NCBI GenBank assembly: GCA_000969725.1
Contig: JXSR01S034302.1
Length of the DNA: 51,356 nt
Direction: 5' to 3' (one strand)
Source: Ophiothrix spiculata
Taxonomy: Eukaryota > Echinodermata > Ophiuroidea > Amphilepidida > Ophiotrichidae
Of the stretch, positions 43,201-51,356 are shown in pieces. The notes below the pieces were generated by a model. The model was not told the DNA's origin. It saw nothing but the letters and a program-made list of their open reading frames with translations, and did no database searches. Positions within the stretch are counted from its first letter, which is position 1; each line of letters begins with the position of its first letter. The translations under genes and the position numbers were made by a program.

Positions 43201-46200
43201 TCAGGAATAAGTGGAGCTATGTGTTCAAAATTCATGGTGTGACATATATATACACAGACATCTGATGCGAAAAGATTTATACACAAACATATTTCTGTTT
43301 GATAAACTATTTAACTGGGGCCTGATTACCTCTACGATGTTGACTGAAACTAATTTGCATACCTCTCTATGGAGTGGTATGACCCAAAGCTTTATATAGC
43401 ACCCCTATAAGCTAAAATGGACTAGCCCTGACCTCAAGTCACCAACCAATGCCATTACTCTGCCTCACTTTTAGGGAGTTCCCAAGCAAAACGGACATAA
43501 CCATTCATCCTTTGCTGTGTGGCAGGCCCGGCGAGTGAGTCAACACCGTAGAGGTAATCAGGCCCCAGTTAAATAGTTTATCAAACAGAAATTATATGTT
43601 GAAAAATATAAACTATTACACTGGGCTGATTACCTCTAGAACGTTGTTGACTGAAAATAATTTGCATACCAAATGTTGAAGGACAACATAAGACTGGCTT
43701 CTAGTCAGAGGAGGATGGTAGCAAAGTTCCCAGAAGAATGAAGTCAGAAGGCAATCAGGCTAGACCAAAACAATCCAGCTCAGTCCTACCAAGATCAAGA
43801 GACTCACCAGAGCAACCGTCGTGGATGAGTAGAGTGACCCGCAACGGACAAGGATGAAAAGCGTTCACTGTTGCAGCGCCAAAGTTATGGAACAGTATTC
43901 CATGTGATGTTCACGCAGCTCCAACGATTTCGTCATTTAAGAAAAGACTCAGGACTCATTTTTTCCAGCGGGACTCAGCTAAATAATTGTGTGCAATTAT
44001 GTACTTTACTTCTTGGCGTCGGGATTTTAACTGTGACTGTGTGAAAATTTTTATTGTTTTATATTGTGTATTATGCGGTCACATAAGAAATTAATCTTCC
44101 AACAATTTCCTTGTTTTGGTGTTCTTTTTGGTTGGTTGTATTTTTTTCTTCTGGGTCCGCGTTATACATTTTTACCTGGTGCATGCTTTTGTGTATATTG
44201 CTTTTTAAACACCACAACTGGAGGAGTACCCATTCTGACTGCGACCTCTGTTCTATAGACAGATCGTCCACAAGGAGGCTAAAGGCTCCCAGAACGTGTA
44301 CTGCAGTTAGGAGGCCGTTGCTCTGTCTGCACCACTCTATCACCCATAGAGCTGGTAGACTCAAGCTGGGAGAAAGAGTTCCACCCTGCTTGTTGAGGTA
44401 CGCCACCACTGTGGTGATTACTCGGAACGGAACAAGAACCGGAACCGTTACGGCCTGAAGAGCCGGTAAAGAGGCTTGAGGTTCCGGATCGGACCCCGTT
44501 ATTCTTCGGTCAGGAAGAAGGTGGACCAAACCCCTTCGAAAGGGAGGGTCTTCATGCACGAAGGCGCCCTTGGCTAAGAGGATCGAGACATCCTCTACAA
44601 GTAGCCGGTTCATAGGTTCCTGATAATAGAGGCTTGGTCTCGGACGAGCAGAGAGGGGAATCGATCCCACTACCAAGATCCAAGGGCCTGGGTGGAGTGA
44701 TGTTCTAAGCGTTCATATTATTTTAATCTAAGCGTTCATATTATTTCAAACAATTTGAAAAATCAAAATCTGATATGAAAAAAAAAAACTGGCAACAAAT
44801 ACACAGTATTATTGGAAACAAGTACACAAACCAACAGAAAAAAATGCTAACAGTATGTACTGATGCTACCCGCCAAAATGCTTATGGATTTACTAACAAA
44901 TGGTCAGAAATTTTCTAAGTTCTGACGGTAAAGAGCTAAGGAAATTACTGAGTAAACAATAATAGTCATTACTAAACAATAATACTACGATGATATAATG
45001 AATATACGAAAGTAGAATTAAATTATCACCTGCCGAAGCATCCCAGGTCGCCATATAAAATTAACATTACGCTGGCCATGTGCGTTACAAAATGGCGGCC
45101 CTATGTTTACTTAATTGTATAAGCAGAAACAATCCTATAAAACAGAATATAAGTCCACATAAAAAAGGATTCGGAAAGTCCTGGAATAGTCCTAGATATC
45201 CGCTGAATGCTACTGTCTTTTCTTTATAAAACACAGTCTTATAGTCGGGGTCGTAACATGAAATAATGCTAGATAACAATTTCAAACCGAGCAACACATT
45301 CTATCCGTTTTGCTGAACGGCAAAACGAAAAGTGAGACAGAGTAATGGCGTCGGTTGGTGACCTGAGGTCAGGGCTGGTCCATTTTAGCCCCTTCTCTTA
45401 ATATAAAGCTGGGGTACACCTTCAACTAGCATAATAACTCTCAAACAGGCAGGCTTTATTATCCCCATGAATTCAAATATATAAATGTAACATAATTCAT
45501 ACATAAATAAATTAACTATAATGAAATAATGTCCAGTTTTTGTCATAAAAATTGTAAATCTAATAGAGAGGTAAGATGGTAAACAATTTCAAAAATGCCT
45601 TTCAGAAAAATGCAAAACCAAAATTGTTTTTACTTAGTTCACAAAAAGGTGCTGCACTTTTAGAAGGAAAACAATTTGATGATATCTATATCATAACAAA
45701 CATATCAGATAACTATTGATTTTTAAAACTTACTGTTCATATGCGGCTACATGGCACCCAATAACAGCACTCCATAGGAAATCATCACCCATTTCCGTCT
45801 TGGCCACTGATAAGCTGTTATATACTCTTTGGCAAGAAGAAGTAGGCAGCAAGGGGGTTCCTGTTGTGACTGCGTAGAGCATATTGATATCTGTTGCTGA
45901 TTGAATCTGTATGAAAGAGGTGACAAAAGCAAAATAAAATGAGCACACTCATGGAGAGGTTTAAATAATTAAAGATAAAATTACTTATAACTAAACACAT
46001 TATTATGGTGCTTTGAACCTTAAAATCACTTTACACGGTCATATTCAGTAAATGTTTTTTCTCAAAGCTGTCCAACCTCTGAAACCTTTGGTAAAGAATG
46101 CAATTTTTTTAATGAAATCCTTGGTTTGAAATGAATATGTATGCCCATATATTTTGTGCTATATATATGAGATGAAACAACAATCATAACGTTCACATAG

Positions 46201-49185
46201 GTGTATCTGTGTTGGTATAATATTATGGTGAAAAGCTGAATGTTGGTCCTCAACACAGTTTAGTAACATACCTCGGAATTTTCAGACGAGATACATCATC
46301 TTTAATCAGCGAGATGGGGATGTCTCAAATCGTGACCTTTGGTTACTTAACCTGAGAACAGATTTGAAGACTCTCAGAAGTTTGGTCTCTCACAGGGACA
46401 AAAAAGGAAGATACTGCCAGTGTTGTTTACAGTATTCATTGCATATAGCCTAAATAACAAGGGCCAATGTGATGAATCTTATATAGTAGAAACTGAGTAT
46501 GCTCTGGAAACTTGTTTTAATAAATATGAAAGAGCCAGAAATCCCTCATCAGAAGTCTGTAATCACTATAGGTCGCACAACTGTAAATCGATGTACGTAC
46601 TATAGTGATGCTAGTGTCAAATCTGCCGGGTTTTTAATTTACGAAGGTGGAATAGGCTAATAATATAATGTTTATATATACAAGTAATAGGGATCACGTG
46701 TGGTCTAGCGGAACAGAGCAGGACTTATAATCAGTAGTTTGTGAGTTCGAGCCCGTTAGCGCCAACGAGTTATGCCCTCGGGCAAGGCATTTAGTCTCAG
46801 TTGCTTCGTTGTCCCCAATTTATATGAGTAATTACTAGGAATATAGTCGAGTAGCGCCGTCCGTTAACAAGGCAGCTGACCGTATTCTAATGGTAATGTA
46901 ATAATTGTCATAAGTGCTTTGACCAGATGTTCAATCGCTAAAAGCGCTATATAAGTGGTGTAATTATTATTATTTAATACAAGACTCTGCTTTGTTTTTA
47001 TTTTCTTGCTAATTATTTAGCTTTAAAATACTCTTGAATGTGTAGAAAAATCAGCACCACATGACATTCTATATAATGATATTATAAATTGAACAAATCG
47101 GTATGCCTCTAGAAATACTCAATCAAACCGCAATATTTTATGATGGGCCGTCAAATGCAATACAAAATAGCGGCTGATTTATCACAAAAACAAGCAGGGC
47201 TTTGTTTACTTGATATTTCTGAAAGGTTATTCCAAGAGTTACAAATAGTTTATTTTAGAATGATCAAATCTCTAATAAGGGAGATACAAGCCATTTTGTG
47301 ACCCCTATCTTTACATGTAAAATAATAGGAGCGGTAATTAGAATAGTGCACCCTCAACAGGGATCTAATATACTTTGAGTACAAGAGATGTTTAAGAGGC
47401 AGCTTACAACAGACTGCACCAACCAATGCTCAACAAAGACAGATGCAACACAAGCTTTCAGGAGTCTATGAGGCAGTCTCATCTTGCTGATGAAAGATGA
47501 CTGACCTCGTCTGAAAATGCTGGGGCACGTTTACTAAATTGTATTTAAAACCAGTCTTTGAACTTTTTATTGAATAAACAAACATTGTTATTAAAAAATG
47601 AATATCATTAAGGTTGCTCTTTTGATTCAGAAGATATGGTGATGAAAACGATTTCGCAAAAATTATATTTTATGTTATGCTAAAATTGCAGGTGGCTCTA
47701 TGTGACAATCCGGTCACGTAACCCTAACCCTACCAAATACCACAGAATCCCATTCTGCAAAGTTAAGCAAATTGACTAAGTCTGAATACGTTATAGACCG
47801 GAGTTAGTAATGATCACAAAATAGCAGTCATGACAGCACCTGATTGGTGGCTTGACATAGTGATAATTGGTTTGGGATGCGGAAGGTACCGGATTCGAAG
47901 CAAGGTGGAAACCTGATGTCTTTGTCTTGTAAATTTCCGGGGAGATAGTTTCCAAATGGAGAAGTGGGGTAGGCAGTTAATATCACAAATGTAGGTCTGA
48001 TGGGTGGAGGATATACCAATTATATATAAATTATGTGCTTATATATAAGTATACACAGTCATCCGAAAGTATTCCTTCAGGCTTAAAAACATGCATAATC
48101 CTCTTAGTGTATATCAATCAACTTAGAATCATCAAAAATGTATGTAATTTATTTATTCAATATAAGATGATATTGATTTTGATTTTATCATTTCATCTGT
48201 TGCAACATTTTCTAAGCTTTAAAATGACACCTTACTCGTTGAAATTGATCAAGGCGACCAACTTTTACAACACAAAATAGGTTGGAAATTCTTATTATTT
48301 TCTGGAAATTCTTATTATTTTCTTAATTTTTTGCTGCCTATTTTCACCTGTTTCTTGAAAAGTGCTCTCTTGCAAAGTCCCCCTTTTCGTGGTGAATCAT
48401 CACAAACCAATGTTTCTTCACATATTTGATCTTCTGTTTATAAAAATGCCCGATTTCATGGACCATGTACAATACGCGAAAAGTGGAAATCTCTTGCATA
48501 CTTACTTATCAATTATACATAAGCTTAATATCATGTTTGAAAGTATAGAAGAACATTTTCAGGTAATAAGTTTAAGAAATAATGTGCAGAAATGTCTTTA
48601 AACTCCTTTTTTATATGTGCAGCCAAGAAGAAGTAATTATAATATCCATTGCACATCATATTTTCATATTTTGCATTTGAATTCAATCCCGGGACAGTTC
48701 TTGAGATATATATAAAAATTCAAACTCTGTTGAAAAATGTTGAAGATTCACCAAATGGCTTCTGAGCTATGGCGAATAAAGGTTTTGTGGGGAATACTTT
48801 CTGGCGACAGAGCATGGTAGCCGAGATGAAGCAGAAACAAATTTACCTAACAAAAAAGATACACACATACCCCCATGCACACACTATATGCTATCAAAAA
48901 AGCCCCTCTGTCTAAATCTGGAAGGGGTAAAAAGAAAAAAGGTTGTGAAAAGAAATAAGGCAAGATAGCATGTTCTACGTACACTATGATATGTCACATA
49001 TTGGTCCATAGCAAGAAGTCCATGATCCTTTGCCATCTCTGCATCAATTTCTCCGTGAACAGCAGCAGGACCTTCTAACAGAACCTTCACAGCCAATGCT
49101 GCCATGAATGATGGTGCTGGGCCACCATGTATTATGCTGAGCCCTATCACTAATCCGGCATGGAAATATTGCTTCTGGCAGAGAG
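39977..49185 (-). CDS. HECT-like (G2E3-type) E3 ubiquitin ligase, partial, four 3' exons
   Basis: Join of 49185-48983, 45906-45734, 42888-42671 and 40248-39977; introns of 3.08, 2.85 and 2.42 kb contain transposon relics. Each internal junction has GT/AG borders and matching phase (0, 2, 1), giving about 287 residues plus stop. Landmarks follow the degenerate HECT domain of G2E3-like proteins: IIHGGPAP early, EQIRAGI across the exon 2/3 junction, PLTAADL, ERKEQEKVALNWFKKYIRDI, LELFFQVLTGLKGV, and LPSFSTCFNHVTLP with the presumed catalytic Cys codon at 40082-40084. Such enzymes transfer ubiquitin through a thioester on that Cys. The first exon here needs an upstream exon ending with one base of a codon; none was found to 51356, so the start is missing. 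Family assignment is from motif order; a search could shift it to another HECT-like subfamily. Confidence 0.8.
40249..41002 (-). other. Intron sequence, no feature recognised
   Basis: First part of the last intron of the HECT-like gene on the minus strand. Two T/A-rich stretches (40480-40540, 40610-40620) and ggtcgatggtaaaattaggg-type wording. No identifiable element. Confidence 0.5.
41003..41985. mobile_element. Diverged palindromic element in the last intron
   Basis: Between about 41180 and 41520 the halves are rough reverse complements: ggaaaagtaactaaaaattg with caatttttttagttacattt, and tataggatcgtattc with acacgatcctaga, centred near 41350. Left wording ttaaggggcctgttaagg (41003) is echoed in reverse by gattaacaggccc (41968), which may mark termini. 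aaaagtatacatttct is shared with elements at 4664 and 38794. A T-run lies at 41803-41819. Boundaries uncertain. Confidence 0.5.
42255..42630 (+). mobile_element. L2/CR1-type LINE 3' end
   Basis: A 97-residue frame reads NVYKCINGLAPTYLSSLLNL, then YTPARSGLRSAS, FSYFAPILWNSLQISIRGSP and SLQTFKKSLKHKLFF before a stop at 42546-42548. This is the conserved C-terminal tail of CR1/L2-like RT proteins (YKxLNGLAPxYL...FxxxAPxLWNSLPxxIR...FKxxLKxxLF). The 3' UTR has the aagcgcggtaaattaaatgc block and ends in (TGTA)n at 42609-42630, a typical L2/CR1 terminus. 5'-truncated; lies in the last intron, opposite in strand to the gene. Confidence 0.88.
42671..42888 (-). CDS. HECT-like gene, third visible exon
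   Basis: The acceptor cccatattgtag precedes GATAAGGGCAGG; the donor is GAAG|GTAATTC. The 218-nt exon reads IRAGISRCRIADMLTTHKQA, VLANCCGPPQPLTAADLLSS, MESDIKFSSSMERKEQEKVA and LNWFKKYIRDIE. The PLTAxxL...SxxxRxEQExxxxxWxxYIxDIE spacing matches the segment preceding the C-lobe in G2E3-like HECT domains. It ends one base into a Gly codon, matching the next exon. Confidence 0.82.
43291..43592. mobile_element. 302-bp MITE X1 with perfect 46-bp TIRs
   Basis: The left arm ATTTCTGTTTGATAAACTAT... (43291-43336) is exactly complementary to the right arm ending ATAGTTTATCAAACAGAAAT (43547-43592), including gggcctgattacctctacg. The interior carries tgcatacctctctatggagt and ctaaaatggactagccctga, also seen inverted at 45300-45412 and 49495-49560. 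Non-coding; lies in the intron between the second and third exons. Confidence 0.9.
43610..43670 (+). repeat. X-family inverted-repeat arm (left)
   Basis: Starts AAACTATTACACTGGGCTGA and ends TTTGCATACC. It matches the reverse complement of 49561-49622 with only two mismatches in 61 bp. It begins 17 bp after X1 ends. Confidence 0.88.
43858..43986 (+). mobile_element. L2/CR1-type LINE C-terminal remnant
   Basis: The frame reads KAFTVAAPKLWNSIPCDV, HAAPTISSFKKRLRTHFF and QRDSAK then TAA (43984-43986). AFxVAAPKLWNSIP...TIxxFKxxLRTxxF is the strongly conserved terminal motif of CR1/L2-like RT proteins. An in-frame TGA just upstream and loss of everything before it mark a dead fragment. The sequence is distinct from the LINE at 42255, so a separate family or copy. 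Confidence 0.82.
44071..44676 (-). mobile_element. DIRS-like retrotransposon RNase H fragment
   Basis: A 201-residue frame. Residues about 85-155 read TTVVAYLNKQGGTLSPSLSL, ALWVIEWCRQ, LLTAVHVLGAFSLLVDDLS and SEWVLLQLW, matching the RNase H domain of DIRS-type elements (DNTTVVAYLNKQGGT...HxPGxxNxxADxLSR...EW). The leading Asp-Asn is replaced and HxPG/ADxLSR are degraded, so it is likely inactive. Residues about 22-50 (LLVEDVSILLAKGA) resemble the start of the DIRS RT domain placed directly before RNase H, implying an internal deletion. Codon and GC content are higher than the surroundings. No tyrosine recombinase found. Confidence 0.75.
44677..45299. other. Intron sequence, no feature recognised
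   Basis: Intron between the second and third visible exons. Contains a short direct duplication, taagcgttcatattattt (44706 and 44729). Otherwise unremarkable. Confidence 0.45.
45300..45412 (-). mobile_element. X-family internal fragment, inverted
   Basis: The reverse complement contains gggctaaaatggaccagccc, tgacctcaggtcaccaacc and gccattactctgtctcactt, matching the X1 interior (about 43410-43475). No terminal repeat is attached. Confidence 0.75.
45734..45906 (-). CDS. HECT-like gene, second visible exon
   Basis: The acceptor cctctttcatacag precedes ATTCAATCAGC. The 173-nt exon starts in phase 0 and reads IQSATDINMLYAV, then TTGTPLLPTSSCQRVYNSLS and VAKTEMGDDFLWSAVIGCHV, ending AAYE plus CA before a consensus donor GTAAGT (45733-45728). 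The split codon CA|G joins to the next exon as Gln, giving AAYEQIRAGI. The position fits the helical linker between the HECT-like lobes in G2E3-type proteins. Confidence 0.75.
46260..46420 (+). other. Unidentified frame with RDKKGRYCQCC
   Basis: One plus frame reads RDGDVSNRDLWLLNLRTDLK then TLRSLVSHRDKKGRYCQCCL before losing frame. The HxxKKxxxCxxCL pattern loosely recalls a segment of type-B DNA polymerases carried by Polinton-like elements. The match is short and unsupported by any other domain, so I treat it only as a lead. Confidence 0.2.
46678..46983 (+). mobile_element. tRNA-derived SINE with L2-like tail
   Basis: The head at about 46691-46765 has A box TGGTCTAGCGG (46701) and B box GAGTTCGAGCCC (about 46743). 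The body follows, then a tail reading gcttcaatcgctaaa-like wording, AAGCGCTATATAAGTGGTG and (ATT)n ending about 46975. A 7-bp repeat ATACAAG at 46678-46684 and 46977-46983 is a likely target duplication. The GCGCTATATAA tail resembles the L2/CR1 3' ends in this window, implying mobilisation by that machinery. Lies in the first visible intron. Confidence 0.82.
46984..47842. other. Intron sequence, no feature recognised
   Basis: AT-rich intronic DNA of the HECT-like gene with no repeat boundaries or frames I can interpret. Confidence 0.4.
47843..48010 (+). mobile_element. Probable second tRNA-derived SINE
   Basis: The head reads ggtggcttgacatagtgata (A-box-like TGGCTTGACATAGTG) and gaaggtaccggattcgaagc (B box GGATTCGAAGC) about 45 bp apart, fused to a body through cctgatgtctttgtcttgt and ccggggagatagtttcc. 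The arrangement is a tRNA-like promoter plus unrelated body. No clear tail or target duplication. Confidence 0.55.
48011..48982. other. Intron sequence, no feature recognised
   Basis: First visible intron of the HECT-like gene near its donor side. One short direct repeat, ggaaattcttattattttct (48281/48303). Frames at 48035-48601 show no recognisable domain. Confidence 0.4.
48983..49185 (-). CDS. HECT-like gene, first visible exon
   Basis: The acceptor reads tatacttacag then CTCTCTGCCAG. The frame after two codon-completing bases reads LCQKQYFHAGLVIGLSIIHG followed by GPAPSFMAAL, LLEGPAAVHGEIDAEMAKDH and GLLAMDQY. HGGPAP is the conserved N-lobe motif of HECT-like domains. Two phase-0 donors are possible: GTACGT after codon AGT (exon ends 48983) or GTGACA after TAT (exon ends 48998); the first is closer to consensus. 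The right arm of an inverted repeat (49561-49622) lies in the intron just upstream. Confidence 0.78.
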
Positions 49186-49494
49186 CTGTAAGTATACAAA
49201 TATGTTAGTTATTTTATTACAACATCAGTAAAATGTAAACAAATGTGAATCACAAACACAAAAAATACAATTTGGTTGGAAAATCAGTATCGTTTGCTTT
49301 AATGATTGCACTATTAATGGGACAATCATAATTGAAAGGGTTTCATAATGTGACAGTTTGAATGTGACCTCAAATAATATTTTATACTTTGTCATGAGCC
49401 TACCAGGACATACTGTGTCAAGGGTTACTCAAGATGCAAATTTGATCTATACAGGATCAAGTTGCAGTGTTTCAGTTTCTACTTTACATCTGGC

Positions 49495-49622
49495 TGAGCA
49501 GATCCAGAAAGCCCAATATAGGGGTGCTATAATGCTTTGGGTCATACCACTCCGCAGAGAGGTATGCAAATTATATTCAGTCAACATCGTTCTAGAGGTA
49601 ATCAGCCCAGTGTAATAGTTTT
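49495..49622 (-). mobile_element. X-family inverted-repeat arm (right) with interior
   Basis: The reverse complement starts AAACTATTACACTGGGCTGA (49622) and continues through ttgcatacctctctgcggag, tggtatgacccaaagc and tagcacccctata, matching X1 and the arm at 43610-43670. It lies in the intron upstream of the first visible exon. With 43610-43670 it brackets 6.0 kb that include two host exons. Confidence 0.85.
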
Positions 49623-49851
49623 AAGAAAGTCCTTAAATCTACTTTGGTCCGATTTGTGAGATTAGACTTCCCGATAAAGAAATGCATAACTTGAAATGAG
49701 GAGAATATGGCGGTATGCTGCAACCAATAAGGGCAAAATCAATCAACAAAATCTTACCCAACCTATACCTAACATAAACTATTATTTTATCTTTAGCTAA
49801 AACAGGTTTTCAAAATTATGGTACAGATTTTCATGATACTCTTTATTTTCC

Positions 49852-51356
49852 TTGAATCTGTTACTTCTGGTAGAACAATTGGGTAGATTAGGATACAATT
49901 TTTACCAAAGAGTTGGAAAAAGTATCACAATGAAAGGGATAGCCAATGCTGTAAATAACAGATTTGTGTCTGTCTCAGACCATTTAAGCCCACTTGATCT
50001 CACAAAATTAGAAGCTTATCTGCCTGCTCCCACACCACCGCCCACTTTGCACCCGTGGGATGTGTATGCTGAACTTCGGAAAATTAAACCATCTAAGGCA
50101 TGTGGACCTGATGGAGTGTCCCCTCATCTTGTGAAAGAATTCGCCTATGAATTTAGCCTCCCTCTCACCGATTTGCTCAATTGTTCTTTTTCTGAAAAAC
50201 AAATGGAAAAGGGCTGTAGTCGTTCCGATACCCAAGACCCAGCCTCCTAGGGAAGACAAACTGCGCCCTGTCTCCCTAACTGATTGTTTCTCAAAAGTTA
50301 GTGAAAGTTTCATAACTAACTGGGTGCTTGAAGATGTCTCTGATAAAATTGACACTCGGCAATTTGGGAATGTTAAAGGCGTTTCTACCTCACATTATCT
50401 TATATGTATGCTTCATTTTCTTCATTCAGGTGCTGATGTAATCAACAATATTGGTACGGTGGTCCTCACCGACTTCTCCAAAGCATTTGATATGGTCGAC
50501 CATACTCTCATGATTGAGAAGTTTATTCGCTTGGGAGTCAGGGGGGCCATTGTACCATGGTTGTGTGATTTCATCAGTGACCGACTTCAATGTGTTCGTT
50601 ATAAAAACTCGCTCTCAGATTACAAAATTTTCAAAGGAGGACTACCTCAGGGAACAAAAGTGGGACCTCTTGGATTCCAAGCCATTATTAATGATGCTGC
50701 TTCAAATATTCCTCCCAATTCCAAGTGTTGGAAATATGTCGATGACTTGACACTTGCTGAGAATCGCTCATGCAATAAGTCCAGTAAGCTCCAAGAGGTT
50801 TTAGACGATTTTTCAAAATGGACCTCTGAAACCAAATTGAGTTTGAATCCAAACAAGTGTCAAGCCATGCAGATATGTTTCAAGAGGGAAGAACCTTCAC
50901 CAACTGTTTTGAAGATTAATGGTGTTGAATTAGAATATGTGAAAGAATCCAAAATTCTTGGTTTGTGGATACAAAATGATCTGCAATGGGACAAAAACAT
51001 AACTGAAATGACTAAAAAGGCTAATCAGAGACTGTACATATGCTTCGGATGTTGAAAATATTTGGTTTTAATTCAGAAGAGCTTTCAACAGTTTACAAAG
51101 GCTATGTTAGACCTCTTTTAGAATATGGAGATGCAACCTGGCATTCTTCTATCACTGTTTGTCAATCCAAAACTCTTGAGCAGTTACAAAGGAGAGCATG
51201 CAGGACAATCCTGGGATTGAATTTTTCATCTTATTCGGAAGCATTGCTGGATTGTGGTCTGAGCTCTCTCCATGACAGGAGAGTGAATCATTGTCAGAGG
51301 TTAGCTGAAGGGCTTTCTTGTAGCAATAGAACTAATGATCTGCTCCCTCCAGTCAG
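49852..51356 (+). mobile_element. Non-LTR (Jockey/CR1-like) retrotransposon RT, frameshifted, runs off window
   Basis: Three frames connect. 49852 to about 50190 includes ELRKIKPSKACGPDGVSPHL (RT region 0/1). About 50195-51037 includes WKRAVVVPIPK, LRPVSLTDCFSKV, VVLTDFSKAFDMVDHTLM (first catalytic Asp), GLPQGTKVGPLGF, KYVDDLTLAE (YVDD catalytic motif) and LSLNPNKCQAM. 51040 to the edge includes LRMLKIFGFNSEEL, VRPLLEYGDATWHSSIT, LEQLQRRACRTILGL. One shift lies at about 50185-50205 and another at about 51038 (two extra bases in tacatatg), with a stop at 51053-51055 in the second frame. No endonuclease domain precedes it, so it is 5'-truncated. The active-site motifs look intact, suggesting fairly recent decay. 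Clade assignment is tentative. Confidence 0.93.

Noticed and set aside
46260-46605. Possible Polinton-type DNA polymerase fragment
   Set aside because: Only one weak HxxKKxxxCxxC-like match with no supporting motif; listed as a low-confidence lead only.
46691-46765. Possible tRNA gene, plus strand
   Set aside because: Tail with GCGCTATATAA and (ATT)n plus a 7-bp flanking repeat show it is a SINE.
49358-49615. Plus frame SLPGHTVSRVTQDANLIYTG
   Set aside because: Overlaps the X-family arm and shows no known domain or splice signals.

Overview
Eukaryotic, AT-rich, intron-containing DNA from a marine invertebrate; an ambulacrarian deuterostome (echinoderm or hemichordate) is my guess from the repeat style, with low confidence. 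There is no bacterial gene layout, rRNA or CRISPR, and no complete gene. The window holds the 3' part of one host gene set in a dense field of transposable-element relics. Many of these are palindromic, which is why several long open frames mirror themselves on both strands. A 50-base assembly gap lies at 29769-29818.

Host gene: minus strand, 49185 down to 39977, four coding exons (49185-48983, 45906-45734, 42888-42671, 40248-39977) whose splice sites and phases all agree. They encode about 287 residues resembling the HECT-like C-terminus of G2E3-type E3 ubiquitin ligases, ending in a catalytic-Cys motif (STCFN). Its introns contain L2/CR1-type LINE tails (42255-42630, 43858-43986), a DIRS-like RNase H fragment (44071-44676), two tRNA-derived SINEs (46678-46983, 47843-48010) and a family of inverted-repeat elements (43291-43592, 43610-43670, 45300-45412, 49495-49622). 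Upstream exons lie outside the window or were not recognised. A frameshifted non-LTR reverse transcriptase runs off the right edge (49852-51356).

Left part (1-39.96 kb), no host exon recognised: a 0.96-kb foldback (652-1615); an L1/Tx1-like LINE relic (2262-3294); a Penelope-like GIY-YIG tail (3326-3592, minus); TTAA-flanked elements (3863-4272, 36141-36686, 38066-38797, 38794-39516); two hAT-type elements with perfect 8-bp target duplications (10566-11334, 29762-30093); a CCATGG-rich palindromic satellite (11414-12215); a pogo-type MITE (30748-30938); several other terminal-inverted-repeat MITEs; and satellites or minisatellites at 13762-14126, 18650-18975, 22060-23500, 31980-33240 and 33709-33990.

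Insertion history can be read directly. The hAT at 10566 interrupts a repeat whose uninterrupted copy is at 25487. The TTAA element at 3863 interrupts a satellite whose uninterrupted units are at 32 kb. Two TTAA elements share one TTAA at 38794. A MITE ends 15 bp past the host stop codon and probably supplies its 3' UTR.
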